Of a stretch of DNA of 64,000 nt, positions 21,132 to 29,886 are shown one piece after another. How positions within the stretch are numbered: position 1 is the first letter of the stretch; every line of letters starts with the position of its first letter. The notes under the pieces were generated by a model that saw nothing but the letters and a program-made list of their open reading frames with translations, was not told the origin of the DNA and ran no database searches. Source of the stretch: Salinilacustrithrix sp034522155 (GTDB taxonomy: Bacteria; Actinomycetota; Acidimicrobiia; Acidimicrobiales; Salinilacustritrichaceae); assembly GCA_034522155.1 (NCBI GenBank), contig JAXHLP010000012.1:1-64000 (forward strand), read 5' to 3'. A program made the translations under genes and the position numbers.

Positions 21132-22207
21132 CCACGAGCGGTCCGCGCGTGCTCCAGCTGCTCGGCCCCTCGACGGGCGGTATCCGTCGACACGTTCGCT
21201 ATCTGACCGACCACCTGCGCGACACCGGGTGGCGGGTGACGGTGGCCGCGCCCGCCGGGGTGCTCGACCAGGTCGACCACGTGGTTCCCATCCCGGTGCG
21301 CGACCGTCCGCTCGGCACCTTTCAGGCGCGTCGAGCGCTGTCGGAGATGCTCGGCGACCACGACCTGGTCCACGCCCACGGGCTCAAGCCCGGCCTGCTC
21401 ACCGCCTCGGTCGGGGCACGCCCTCCGATGGTGCTCAGCGTGCACAACCTCGTGCTCGACGAGGTCGCAGGCCGGATCGCGCCGGTGCTGCGACGACTCG
21501 AGGGCTGGCTTCCGGCGCGGGCGGCAGCCACCATCGCCATCTCCGACGGGGTCGCGGCCCGGTTCGCCGGCGTCTCCGGCGCCGACCGGATCCGGATCAT
21601 CCCGCCCGCCGGTCCGCCACCCGTGCCCACGCGATCGCCAGAGGCGGTGCGTCGCGAGCTGGGCATCGGGGCCGACGACGACTTCGTGGTCACGCCGGCT
21701 CGGCTCACCCCGCAGAAGGACATCCCGTTGCTGCTGCGGGCTGCGGAGCGCGTGGCCGGGTCCCGTCCCCGGTTGCGATGGTTCGTGTTCGGCGACGGAT
21801 GGCTCCGCGACGAGTTGGTCCACGACGTGGAGCGTCTCGGCCTGCAGTCGATCGTCCAGATCCTGCCCGGTCGGCCCGACGTCGACAGCGAGCTCGCCGC
21901 CGCCGATGCCGTGGTCGTCACATCTCGATGGGAGTCGGGCCCGCTCGTGCTCCTCGAGGCCGCCGAGCTCGGCCGACCGATGGTCTCCACCGATGTCGGA
22001 CTGGCGCGGACCGTGCTCGGGTCCCGATCGCGGCGCGTGGTGCCGGTGGGCGACGCCGACGCCCTCGCCGCGGCCCTGGTCGAGACTCTGACCGCCGGTC
22101 CGAACAGCCACGCCGGACCGCCGACTGCGGCCGCCGAACTGCGCCCGCCTGCGCTGGCCGAGGACGTCGCCCGCGTCTACCGCGAGGTGCTGGATCGTGC
22201 GATCTGA
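21128..22207 (+). CDS. glycosyltransferase family 4
   Basis: A 359-aa GT-B glycosyltransferase. The N-terminal acceptor domain has STGGIRRHVRYLTDHLR and DLVHAHGLKPGL. The C-terminal donor domain has TPARLTPQKDIPLLLRAAER, VFGDGWLRDEL and the E-rich SRWESGPLVLLEAAELGRP motif typical of GT4. The donor sugar and acceptor cannot be read. The ATG overlaps the murJ stop, so it is co-translated with the flippase, suggesting work on a cell-surface glycan or lipid-linked intermediate. Confidence 0.9.
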   Translation: MTTSGPRVLQLLGPSTGGIRRHVRYLTDHLRDTGWRVTVAAPAGVLDQVDHVVPIPVRDRPLGTFQARRALSEMLGDHDLVHAHGLKPGLLTASVGARPPMVLSVHNLVLDEVAGRIAPVLRRLEGWLPARAAATIAISDGVAARFAGVSGADRIRIIPPAGPPPVPTRSPEAVRRELGIGADDDFVVTPARLTPQKDIPLLLRAAERVAGSRPRLRWFVFGDGWLRDELVHDVERLGLQSIVQILPGRPDVDSELAAADAVVVTSRWESGPLVLLEAAELGRPMVSTDVGLARTVLGSRSRRVVPVGDADALAAALVETLTAGPNSHAGPPTAAAELRPPALAEDVARVYREVLDRAI

Positions 22208-22223
22208 GCCAGCCGGACGCGCA

Positions 22224-22229
22224 TACTGT
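22224..22229 (+). promoter_or_regulatory. -10 TACTGT, leaderless promoter of sulfotransferase gene
   Basis: TACTGT ends 5 nt before the ATG at 22235, inside the 27-nt gap after the glycosyltransferase gene. It suggests an internal promoter within the envelope operon. Confidence 0.45.
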
Positions 22230-22234
22230 CCGAC

Positions 22235-23158
22235 ATGACGTTGCCGGACTTCTTGGTGCTCGGGGCCGCCCGATCGGCCACGACGTCGCTGCACTACTAC
22301 CTGGAGCAGCACCCGCACGTCTCCATGTCGCAGGTCAAGGAGCCGAACTTCTTCGCCTTCGACCACACCGTCGAGCCGCCGTCGCCGCTGATCGACCCCG
22401 ATTCGCCGATCGTCACCAAGTCGGTGCGCGACCGCGGTGAGTACGAGCGGCTCTTCGCCCACGCTGCACCAGGCGACGTGGTCGGCGAGGCTTCACCGCT
22501 GTACCTCTACGTCCGTGAGGCGCCCGAGCAGATCGCCCGACTCCTCGACGCGCCCCGGTTCGTGGCCGTCCTGCGCAACCCCATAGACCGGGCCTACAGC
22601 CACTGGCTGCACATCCGCCGAGAGACCGCCGAGAACGCGATCGACGGATTCCGTCGGGCCTGCGAGGCGGAGATGGCCGATGGGAGCACCGACGACCGGT
22701 ACGGGTCAGGGAGTCACGTCCTCCGGATGGGGCGTTACCGCGAGCAGCTGCGGCGCTACACCGACCGCTTCGGCGCCGATGCGTTGCTCACCCTGACCTA
22801 CGAGGAGGTCACCGCCGAGCCCGGATCGGCGTTGGCACGGATCTGTGACCACCTCGGGGTCGACCGCCACGAGTTCGACACCGAGACGCAGTTCAACCGC
22901 TCGGGCGTGACCCGTAGCCGCGCCGGTGCCGCGGTCACGGCCGCGATCCGGTCGGCCCAGCCGACGCTCAAGGCCGTCCTGCCACGGGGCGTCACCCGCA
23001 GGCTCGGCCGGTTGCGGGCCCGGTTCGACCGACCCGACGAGGCCCCACCCGTGCCCGACGAGCTCCGGGCGACCCTCGCCGCGTGGTTCGCCGACGACGT
23101 CGACGCCCTCGTGCGCGACGGCTACGTCCCGGCCGGTCTGTGGCCGGAGTTCGCATGA
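22235..23158 (+). CDS. sulfotransferase (PAPS-dependent)
   Basis: A 307-aa sulfotransferase-domain protein. The 5'-phosphosulfate-binding loop is LGAARSATTSLHYYLEQHP near residues 8-26, and the 3'-phosphate-binding segment is LRNPIDRAYSHWLHIRR near 112-128. An EPNFFAF segment follows the first motif as in heparan/glycan-type sulfotransferases. It should transfer sulfate from PAPS to a carbohydrate or lipid hydroxyl; its neighbours suggest a surface glycan (inference). It overlaps the next gene by 4 nt. Confidence 0.88.
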   Translation: MTLPDFLVLGAARSATTSLHYYLEQHPHVSMSQVKEPNFFAFDHTVEPPSPLIDPDSPIVTKSVRDRGEYERLFAHAAPGDVVGEASPLYLYVREAPEQIARLLDAPRFVAVLRNPIDRAYSHWLHIRRETAENAIDGFRRACEAEMADGSTDDRYGSGSHVLRMGRYREQLRRYTDRFGADALLTLTYEEVTAEPGSALARICDHLGVDRHEFDTETQFNRSGVTRSRAGAAVTAAIRSAQPTLKAVLPRGVTRRLGRLRARFDRPDEAPPVPDELRATLAAWFADDVDALVRDGYVPAGLWPEFA

Positions 23159-25485
23159 TCCGGTTCCGGGCGATGCGTCGGCGCGCGCTGGTCGTGGTGC
23201 TCGTCGCGCTCGCAGCCGTCGCAGTCGGCCCGACCGCCGGATCGGCCCACGCCGGCGAGCCCGGTGGAGACGAGAAGGTGGTGGTGGTGACCGCCCCGGG
23301 GCTGACCTGGGACGACCTCGTCGAGCACGATCTGCCCACTCTCGAGCGGTTCCTGTCCGACGCCACCGTGGCCATGCTCAGCCTGCGCACCATCGGCGCC
23401 CGCACGAGCACGGCCGAGGGCTACGCGACCTTCGGTGCCGGCAACCGGGCCTCGGCGGGCACCTCGGCAGCCGGGCTGGCGCTCGAGCCCGACGAGTGGT
23501 TCGAGGAGGGTACGGCGGCGCAGACCTACGAGCGCCGTACCGGTCGAGCGGGTACCGGTGCGCTCCTGCACCTCGGCTTTCCGGCAATCGAACGGTTGAA
23601 CGACCGGTTCCTCTACGGGGCCGAACCGGGTGCGCTCGGCCAGGCGATGCTCGATGCCGGGCGAAGCGTCGGGGTCGTGGCCAACGCCGACCTGGGTGTC
23701 GGTCCACCGCTCGAGGACGCCCCGATCGAGTTCCGCTTCGGAAACGCCGACTACGGACGCACCGCCGCGCTCACCGTGATGGACCGGACGGGACAGGTGC
23801 CCCACGGCACTGCCGTCGGGTTGCTCGACCGCGTGGCGCTCGCGCCCTACGGGGTCCGTTACGACAACGACGCCGTCGCCGAGGAGTTCGCGCAGGCCCA
23901 CGCCGAGGCTGACCTGACGGTCGTGGAGCTGTCCGACCTGGATCGTGCCGATCGCTACCGGAGCGAGGCATCGCGACTGGCCGCCGAACGCATGTGGGTG
24001 GACGCGCTCACGTCGTCCGACGACCTTTTCGGGCAGCTGCTCGGTCTGGTCGACGAGGGCACGACGGTGATGGTGATGACGCCGGCCTCGCCGCGTGGGG
24101 CCGAGTCGCTCGGTGTGTTCGCGCTGTCAGAGGCGGGGATGGATGATGGCGGGAACCTCGCCCGCTCGGCAGCAACCCGACGGGCCGGCTACGTGGCCCT
24201 CACCGACGTGGCACCAAGTCTGCTCGACCACTTCGACGTCGACCAGCCCGATTCGATGTCGGGGACGTTGATCTCCTCGGCCGACGATGCGACCGTCGAC
24301 GAGTCGCTGTTCGCCGACTTCGCGACCGCGAACGAGGAGTCGATCTTCCGCAACGAGGTCGTCGGGCCGGTGAGCGTCGTGTTCGTGGTCGCCCAGATCC
24401 TGGCGTACGCCCTCGCCGCAGTGGCGGTGGCGCGACGAAGCCGGTGGATCCGTCCGGTGTCGTATCTCGCGCTGGTCATCCTGGCCACACCGCCGGTCGC
24501 GTTCCTGGCCGGGCTGCTCCACGTGCACGACGGCACCGTGTTGACCTACCTGCTCGGCATCTTCGGTGCCGCGGTGGTCCTCGCCGCCATCGCCGAGGGG
24601 CTCGCCGTGCTGGCCGGGCGGCGATGGCCGCGGACCCGGGCGTTCCTGGCCCCGCTCGGGCTCATCGGCCTCACCTGGCTGGTCCTGGCTGTCGACATCC
24701 TCACCGGTGGCGAGCTGCAGATCGACACCGTCTTCGGCTACTCGCCCATCGTCGCCGGCCGCTTCGCCGGCTTCGGCAACCTCGCCTTCGCTCTCGTCGC
24801 GATGAGCGCCGTGGTCCTGGCCTGCGGGGCCTGGGCCACCAGCCGGCTGGCCCGGGAACCCGCCGACGGCATGGCCCGGGCCCGCGGCCGCACCGTGGTG
24901 GCGATGGTGGGGTTCCTGGCCGTCACCGTCGTCCTCATCGGCGCGCCGATGTGGGGCTCCGACGTCGGCGGCGTGCTCGCCGCCGTGCCCAGCTTCGCCG
25001 TGCTCGTGCTCGTGGCCGCCGGTCTCCGGGTCGGGTGGCGACGGGGCGCGCTGATCGTGGCCGGCACCGCGGTCGCGCTGTCGGCGTTCGCCGCCATCGA
25101 CCTCGCCCGTCCCGAGGAGGACCGCACCCACCTCGGTCGCCTCGTCGACCGTGTGGTCGGCAGCGACGGCAGCGGCGGCTTCGGCGAGGTCCTCCAACGC
25201 AAGATCAACAGCAACGTCAGCATCCTGACCAGCTCGGTGTGGACGTGGACGATCCCGGCGGCGCTCGGCCTGATGGTCTTCCTGGCGCGTCGCCGGTCGG
25301 GCTTCCTGCGCGACCTGCAGGAACAGGTGCCCGGTATCCGGGCGACCCTCGCCGGTGGTCTGCTGGTCGCGTTCCTCGGTTTCGCGCTCAACGACTCCGG
25401 GGTCGCGGTGCCGGCGATGATGTTCGCCATCCTCCTGCCGTTCCTCACCTACGTGTTGCTGCGATGGGACCCGGCGCGACCCTGA
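23155..25485 (+). CDS. large membrane protein with exported alkaline-phosphatase-like domain
   Basis: A 776-aa protein of unknown function. A signal peptide or anchor (residues about 7-35) is followed by an exported region to about residue 400 that resembles the alkaline-phosphatase/PglZ superfamily (KVVVVTAPGLTWDDLVEHDL; RTSTAEGYATFGAGNRAS). At least eight membrane helices fill the C-terminal half (from VVGPVSVVFVVAQILAYALA). The superfamily nucleophile cannot be assigned with confidence. An alternative start is ATG 23173. It overlaps the sulfotransferase gene upstream and the MraY-like gene downstream, so it belongs to the envelope operon. Confidence 0.7.
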   Translation: MIRFRAMRRRALVVVLVALAAVAVGPTAGSAHAGEPGGDEKVVVVTAPGLTWDDLVEHDLPTLERFLSDATVAMLSLRTIGARTSTAEGYATFGAGNRASAGTSAAGLALEPDEWFEEGTAAQTYERRTGRAGTGALLHLGFPAIERLNDRFLYGAEPGALGQAMLDAGRSVGVVANADLGVGPPLEDAPIEFRFGNADYGRTAALTVMDRTGQVPHGTAVGLLDRVALAPYGVRYDNDAVAEEFAQAHAEADLTVVELSDLDRADRYRSEASRLAAERMWVDALTSSDDLFGQLLGLVDEGTTVMVMTPASPRGAESLGVFALSEAGMDDGGNLARSAATRRAGYVALTDVAPSLLDHFDVDQPDSMSGTLISSADDATVDESLFADFATANEESIFRNEVVGPVSVVFVVAQILAYALAAVAVARRSRWIRPVSYLALVILATPPVAFLAGLLHVHDGTVLTYLLGIFGAAVVLAAIAEGLAVLAGRRWPRTRAFLAPLGLIGLTWLVLAVDILTGGELQIDTVFGYSPIVAGRFAGFGNLAFALVAMSAVVLACGAWATSRLAREPADGMARARGRTVVAMVGFLAVTVVLIGAPMWGSDVGGVLAAVPSFAVLVLVAAGLRVGWRRGALIVAGTAVALSAFAAIDLARPEEDRTHLGRLVDRVVGSDGSGGFGEVLQRKINSNVSILTSSVWTWTIPAALGLMVFLARRRSGFLRDLQEQVPGIRATLAGGLLVAFLGFALNDSGVAVPAMMFAILLPFLTYVLLRWDPARP

Positions 25486-26309
25486 TCGCCGGTCTGGCGA
25501 TGGGCGCCGCCGGGGGAGCGGCCGGGTGGTGGCTGCTGCGCGACACCTTCGCCAAGCCGATCTTCGCCCGCGAGAACGTCCGCGGCGTCGACGTACCGGT
25601 GGCTGTCGGCGTCCTGTTCCCGGTGGTGCTGCTGGCCGCGGCGTCGCTGCTGCTGCTGGGCGAGTCCGCCGACTGGACCGATCTCGCCACGGTGCCGTTG
25701 GTGACGGCGGTGCTGGTGGCGACCGGTTTCGGTCTGCTCGGTCTGCTCGACGATCTCGCCGGCGACGGCGGCTCCCGGGGTTTCGTCGGCCACCTCCGCG
25801 CGCTCACCCATCGGCGGCTGACCACCGGGGCGGTGAAGCTGTTCGGTGGTGGGGCGCTGGCGGTGGTCGCGGCGGCGATCGCGACCGACGAGGCTCCGGG
25901 TCGGTTGCTGGCCGACGCCGCGCTGATCGCCCTGGCCGCCAACCTCGCGAACCTCCTGGACCGGGCGCCCGGTCGTGTCGGCAAGGTGTCGATCGTGTGC
26001 GCCGCCGGCGTCGTCGTTGCCGCCGGGATCGACGCGCGGTTGGTGGGTCCGGCCGTGGTGCTGGGCACGCTTGCCGCCCTCATCGGTCCGGACCTGCGCG
26101 AGAAGCTGATGCTCGGCGACACCGGCGCCAACGTCCTCGGCGCCACCATCGGCTACAGCGTCGTGCTGACCACGGCGGCGTCGACCCGCACGATCGTGCT
26201 GGTGGTCGTCGTCGCCCTCAACCTGGTGAGCGAACGGGTCAGCTTCTCCTCGGTGATCGACCACACGCCACCACTGCGAGCCGTCGACCGCCTCGGCCGT
26301 CGTCCCTGA
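25464..26309 (+). CDS. MraY/WecA-like phospho-sugar transferase family protein
   Basis: A 281-aa polytopic membrane protein. The acidic motif LLGLLDDLAGD, then LANLLDRAPGRVGK and LMLGDTGANVLGATIGY, match the polyprenyl-phosphate N-acetylhexosamine-1-phosphate transferase superfamily. It is shorter than MraY or WecA (about 330-360 aa), lacking one or two helices. It ends in ERVSFSSVIDHTPPLRAVDR. It overlaps the preceding phosphatase-like gene by 22 nt. It may initiate the surface polymer built by this operon (inference). Confidence 0.78.
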   Translation: MGPGATLIAGLAMGAAGGAAGWWLLRDTFAKPIFARENVRGVDVPVAVGVLFPVVLLAAASLLLLGESADWTDLATVPLVTAVLVATGFGLLGLLDDLAGDGGSRGFVGHLRALTHRRLTTGAVKLFGGGALAVVAAAIATDEAPGRLLADAALIALAANLANLLDRAPGRVGKVSIVCAAGVVVAAGIDARLVGPAVVLGTLAALIGPDLREKLMLGDTGANVLGATIGYSVVLTTAASTRTIVLVVVVALNLVSERVSFSSVIDHTPPLRAVDRLGRRP

Positions 26310-26312
26310 CCC

Positions 26313-27608
26313 TCACCAGGGGTTCCGGAGCCAGGTGGCGAGGGCGATCCCGGCCGCGGCCTGCAACGCCAGCGAGGTGCGGTCCGCGCGGTGGGGGAGC
26401 GCGGTGGCACCGGTCGCCACCAGCAGCCACGGCACGTAGGGCAACCAGATGCGCTCGACCTCGCCCTTCGACAGGCCCGACAGGTCGGCCACGACGACGG
26501 CGACCAGCGCGGCCCAGATGAAGCCGATCGGCAGTCGACGCCGGGGGCTGGCGAGCGCAGCGACGCCGGCGGGGCCGATGCTCACCGCCAGCACCGCCAG
26601 GTTGGCGACCACGAAGTAGGTGAACGGTCTCTCGGAGGACACGCCGGCTTCGTAGCGCGCGGACGTGGCCGTCAGTCCGTCGAGGAGGAAGAAGCCCGCA
26701 GCGGCGAAGGCCGCGATCACCGCACCTCCGCCGACGCTGGCGGCGCCCAGCGCGCGCCACGAGCGCCGGGAGACGATGACCCAGGCGGCGATCGCGCCCA
26801 GCGGCGCGAGCCCGTAGCTCAGGTGCACGCCGAGCCCGAACAGCACTCCACCAGCCCCGGCGAGCAGGACCGATCGCCAGCGCCGGTCTCGCGTGCCCAG
26901 CACCACCAGCAGCGTGGACCACGCGCCGACGCCCATGAAGAACGCGTCGGCCGTCGTGGCCACCCAGACCGCGGCCGGTACGAGGACGAGAAACGGGGCG
27001 GCCCGTCGCACCGCCTGGTCGGGCAGCAGTTCGCGGACGGTCAGGAGCACGGCGACGGGGGTCGAGGCGGCCACGAGCAGTATCAGCGCGGCAGCCGGCG
27101 TCGAGCCGTCGAGACCGACGCGATCGAGCACCCACAGCAGCAGGACCATGCCGGGCGGGTGGCCCTGCACGTGGATGGGGTACGTCGGGAGCTGGTCGGT
27201 GAAGGTTCGCACGAACTCTCCGGGGGCATCGACCTCGGGCACCACGGCCAGGTACTCGAAGCGTCCCTCGAGCGGGGCGCCGATCCGGTCGAGGGGGCGA
27301 TCAGCGCGGTAGAGCAGCACTACCCACGCACCGGAGGCGATGCCGGTGAGCGGGAGCAGCCACGCCATGCGGACCCGTCGAGCCACCGCGGGACCCACGG
27401 CGACGACGACCAGCGCGAAGAACACCGGCCACGCCAGGGTCGTCGGGCGGGGCGCGGTCTCCCAACGCCCGAACCACGGAACCGCGTTGAGCTTCAACTC
27501 GGCACCGCCGTCGACCAGTGCCAGGCCCCACAGCCGCACCGCGACGACGAGCACGCCGGCGGCTGCCACGGCGAGCACGGCCCGGCTGAGTGGTGTGCGC
27601 GGTCCCAT
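26313..27608 (-). CDS. polytopic membrane protein, GT-C glycosyltransferase-like
   Basis: A 431-aa protein with about 10-11 predicted membrane helices. A soluble loop near residues 130-160 carries VQGHPPGMVLLLWVLDRVG, reminiscent of the HPPG loop in actinobacterial dolichol/polyprenyl-phosphate-mannose-type transferases. No reliable catalytic assignment is possible. It converges with the MraY-like gene (3 nt apart) and diverges from pyrG. The likely start is ATG 27608; no strong promoter or Shine-Dalgarno is obvious. Confidence 0.65.
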   Translation of the reverse strand: MGPRTPLSRAVLAVAAAGVLVVAVRLWGLALVDGGAELKLNAVPWFGRWETAPRPTTLAWPVFFALVVVAVGPAVARRVRMAWLLPLTGIASGAWVVLLYRADRPLDRIGAPLEGRFEYLAVVPEVDAPGEFVRTFTDQLPTYPIHVQGHPPGMVLLLWVLDRVGLDGSTPAAALILLVAASTPVAVLLTVRELLPDQAVRRAAPFLVLVPAAVWVATTADAFFMGVGAWSTLLVVLGTRDRRWRSVLLAGAGGVLFGLGVHLSYGLAPLGAIAAWVIVSRRSWRALGAASVGGGAVIAAFAAAGFFLLDGLTATSARYEAGVSSERPFTYFVVANLAVLAVSIGPAGVAALASPRRRLPIGFIWAALVAVVVADLSGLSKGEVERIWLPYVPWLLVATGATALPHRADRTSLALQAAAGIALATWLRNPW

Positions 27609-27668
27609 GAGCGGCCGCGGAGTCTTGCACCGGCGCGGATCATCCGTGGGTACCGGCGTCTGCGGGGG

Positions 27669-27674
27669 TATGTT
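27669..27674 (+). promoter_or_regulatory. -10 TATGTT, leaderless promoter of pyrG
   Basis: TATGTT ends 8 nt before the GTG at 27683. Confidence 0.5.
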
Positions 27675-27682
27675 GTCCTCCC

Positions 27683-29347
27683 GTGACGAAACACATCTTC
27701 GTGACGGGTGGCGTGACCAGCTCCCTCGGCAAGGGGCTCACGGCCTCCTCGCTGGGTCGGCTGCTCAAGGCGCGTGGCCTCCGGGTCACGCTCCAGAAGC
27801 TCGACCCGTACATCAACGTCGACCCGGGAACGATGAACCCCTTCGAGCACGGCGAGGTGTTCGTCACCGACGACGGTGGCGAGACCGACCTCGACCTCGG
27901 CCACTACGAGCGGTTCATCGACGAGAGCCTCACCAAGGACTCCAACGCCACGACGGGCTCGATCTACTCCGCGGTGCTGGCAGCCGAGCGGCGAGGCGAC
28001 TACCTCGGCAAGACGGTCCAGGTGATTCCCCACATCACCGACGAGATCAAGCGCCGCATCAGCGTCCTGGCCAACGACGACGTCGATGTCGTGATCACCG
28101 AGGTGGGCGGCACGGTCGGTGACATCGAGATCCTCCCGTTCCTCGAGGCCATCCGCCAGTTCCGCCTCGACGTCGGCCGCGGCAACGTCTGCTACGTCCA
28201 CGTGACCCTCGTGCCCTTCATCGGCCCGTCGGGCGAGCAGAAGACCAAGCCCACGCAGCACTCGGTCACCGAGCTGCGCAGCCGGGGCATCCAGCCCGAC
28301 GCCATCGTGGTCCGCTCCGCGGACCCCATTCCCGACGACCTCAAGGCCAAGATCAGTCGGCTGTCCGACGTCCACCACGACGGGGTCGTCAACGCTGCCG
28401 ACGCCGGCAACATCTACGAGATCCCGCTCATCATGCACGAGGAGGGCCTCGACGCCGTCGTGTGCGACGTGCTCGAGCTCGGCCACCTGGGTGCCCCCGA
28501 CCTCACCGAGTGGGAGGCGCTGGTCACCAAGGTCGAGTCGGCCACCAAGCCGGTGCGCATCGGCATCATCGGCAAGTACGTGGCCCTCCAGGACGCCTAC
28601 CTGTCGGTCGTCGAGGCCTGCAAGCACGGCGGCTTCGAGCTCGGCGCCTACATCGAGTTCGAGTGGATCCAGGCCGAGGAGGTCGAGGGGTTGATGGCCG
28701 ACGGCCGCCTCCGCGACCTCGATGGCATCATCATCCCCGGCGGGTTCGGCGAGCGTGGCACCGAGGGCAAGATCGCCGCGTCCACCTACGCTCGTGAGCA
28801 CGACATCCCCTGCTTCGGGCTGTGCCTCGGGTTGCAGATGATGGTCGTCGACTACGCCCGCAACGTGCTCGGTCTGGGCGGGGCCAACTCCACCGAGATG
28901 GACTCGCGCGCCGCCGACCCGGTGATCGCGATCATGCCGGCCCAGCACGACGTCACCGACATGGGCGGCACCATGCGCCTCGGCGCCTACGTGGCGCGGC
29001 TCGCGCCGGGCTCCAAGGTGGCCGAGGCCTACGGGTCGACGGTCGTGTCCGAGCGGCACCGTCACCGCTACGAGTTCAACCCGAAGTACCGGTCGCGTTT
29101 CGAGGAATCCGACCTGTGGTTGTGCGGCGAGTCGCCCGACGGACGGTTGGTCGAGTTCATCGAGCTGCGGGGCCACCCGTTCTGGGTCGGGACCCAGGCC
29201 CACCCCGAGCTCAAGAGCCGACCGACCCGCGCCGCGCCGCTGTTCCGGGCGTTCATCGAGGCGGCGCTTGCCCGGGCGGAAGGCCGCCGCCCGCATCTCT
29301 TCGAGCTCGACGAGCCCGCCGTCGCCGAGCGCATCGCCGCTGAATGA
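27683..29347 (+). CDS. pyrG: CTP synthase
   Basis: A 554-aa enzyme that converts UTP to CTP with glutamine and ATP. The amidoligase domain begins TKHIFVTGGVTSSLGKGLTA and includes QKLDPYINVDPGTMNPFEHG. The C-terminal class I glutaminase domain has IIPGGFGERGTEGKI and the nucleophile elbow CFGLCLGLQMMV, with HPELKSRP near the end. Length and order are standard. It starts an operon with the NUDIX gene and xerD, as in other actinobacteria. Confidence 0.97.
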   Translation: MTKHIFVTGGVTSSLGKGLTASSLGRLLKARGLRVTLQKLDPYINVDPGTMNPFEHGEVFVTDDGGETDLDLGHYERFIDESLTKDSNATTGSIYSAVLAAERRGDYLGKTVQVIPHITDEIKRRISVLANDDVDVVITEVGGTVGDIEILPFLEAIRQFRLDVGRGNVCYVHVTLVPFIGPSGEQKTKPTQHSVTELRSRGIQPDAIVVRSADPIPDDLKAKISRLSDVHHDGVVNAADAGNIYEIPLIMHEEGLDAVVCDVLELGHLGAPDLTEWEALVTKVESATKPVRIGIIGKYVALQDAYLSVVEACKHGGFELGAYIEFEWIQAEEVEGLMADGRLRDLDGIIIPGGFGERGTEGKIAASTYAREHDIPCFGLCLGLQMMVVDYARNVLGLGGANSTEMDSRAADPVIAIMPAQHDVTDMGGTMRLGAYVARLAPGSKVAEAYGSTVVSERHRHRYEFNPKYRSRFEESDLWLCGESPDGRLVEFIELRGHPFWVGTQAHPELKSRPTRAAPLFRAFIEAALARAEGRRPHLFELDEPAVAERIAAE

Positions 29348-29886
29348 GCGACGATCCCGGGTTCGCCCTGCTGGGCGAGGACATCGTCCACGAGGGTTAC
29401 GCGATGTCGGTCGTCGTCGCCCGCTTCGGTGCACCGGACGGCCGTGAGTTCACCCGCGATGTGATCCGCCATGTCGGCGCCGTGGCCGTCCTGCCGTTGC
29501 ACGACGACGGGACCGTCACCCTGGTACGTCAGTACCGCGCACCCATCGGCCAGGAGCTGCTCGAGATCCCGGCCGGGCTCCGCGACGTGGCCGACGAGGA
29601 TCTGGAGCTGACCGCCACCCGAGAGCTGGCCGAGGAAGCCGGCCTGGCAGCCGAGGCGATCGAGCACCTCTGCTCGTTCCACAATGCCGCCGGGCTGTCC
29701 GACGAGGTGGTTCACGTGTACCGGGCCACCGGGCTCAGCGAGGTCGACCGCGACGCGCAGGGGCCCGAGGAGCAGCACATGCAGGTCGAACGCCACCCCC
29801 TCGCCGACCTGGTCGCCATGGTCCGACAGGGCGAGATCACCGACGCCAAGACCGTCGTCGGCGTCCTGCTCACCGCGCTGCCATGA
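29344..29886 (+). CDS. NUDIX hydrolase, ADP-ribose pyrophosphatase type
   Basis: A 180-aa hydrolase. The NUDIX box spans GLRDVADEDLELTATREL and continues AEEAGL, preceded by ELLEIPAG, the arrangement seen in ADP-ribose diphosphatases. It should cleave ADP-ribose or a related nucleoside diphosphate. The ATG overlaps the pyrG stop (ATGA), and its own stop overlaps xerD. The same trio occurs in M. tuberculosis (Rv1699-Rv1701). Confidence 0.9.
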   Translation: MSDDPGFALLGEDIVHEGYAMSVVVARFGAPDGREFTRDVIRHVGAVAVLPLHDDGTVTLVRQYRAPIGQELLEIPAGLRDVADEDLELTATRELAEEAGLAAEAIEHLCSFHNAAGLSDEVVHVYRATGLSEVDRDAQGPEEQHMQVERHPLADLVAMVRQGEITDAKTVVGVLLTALP

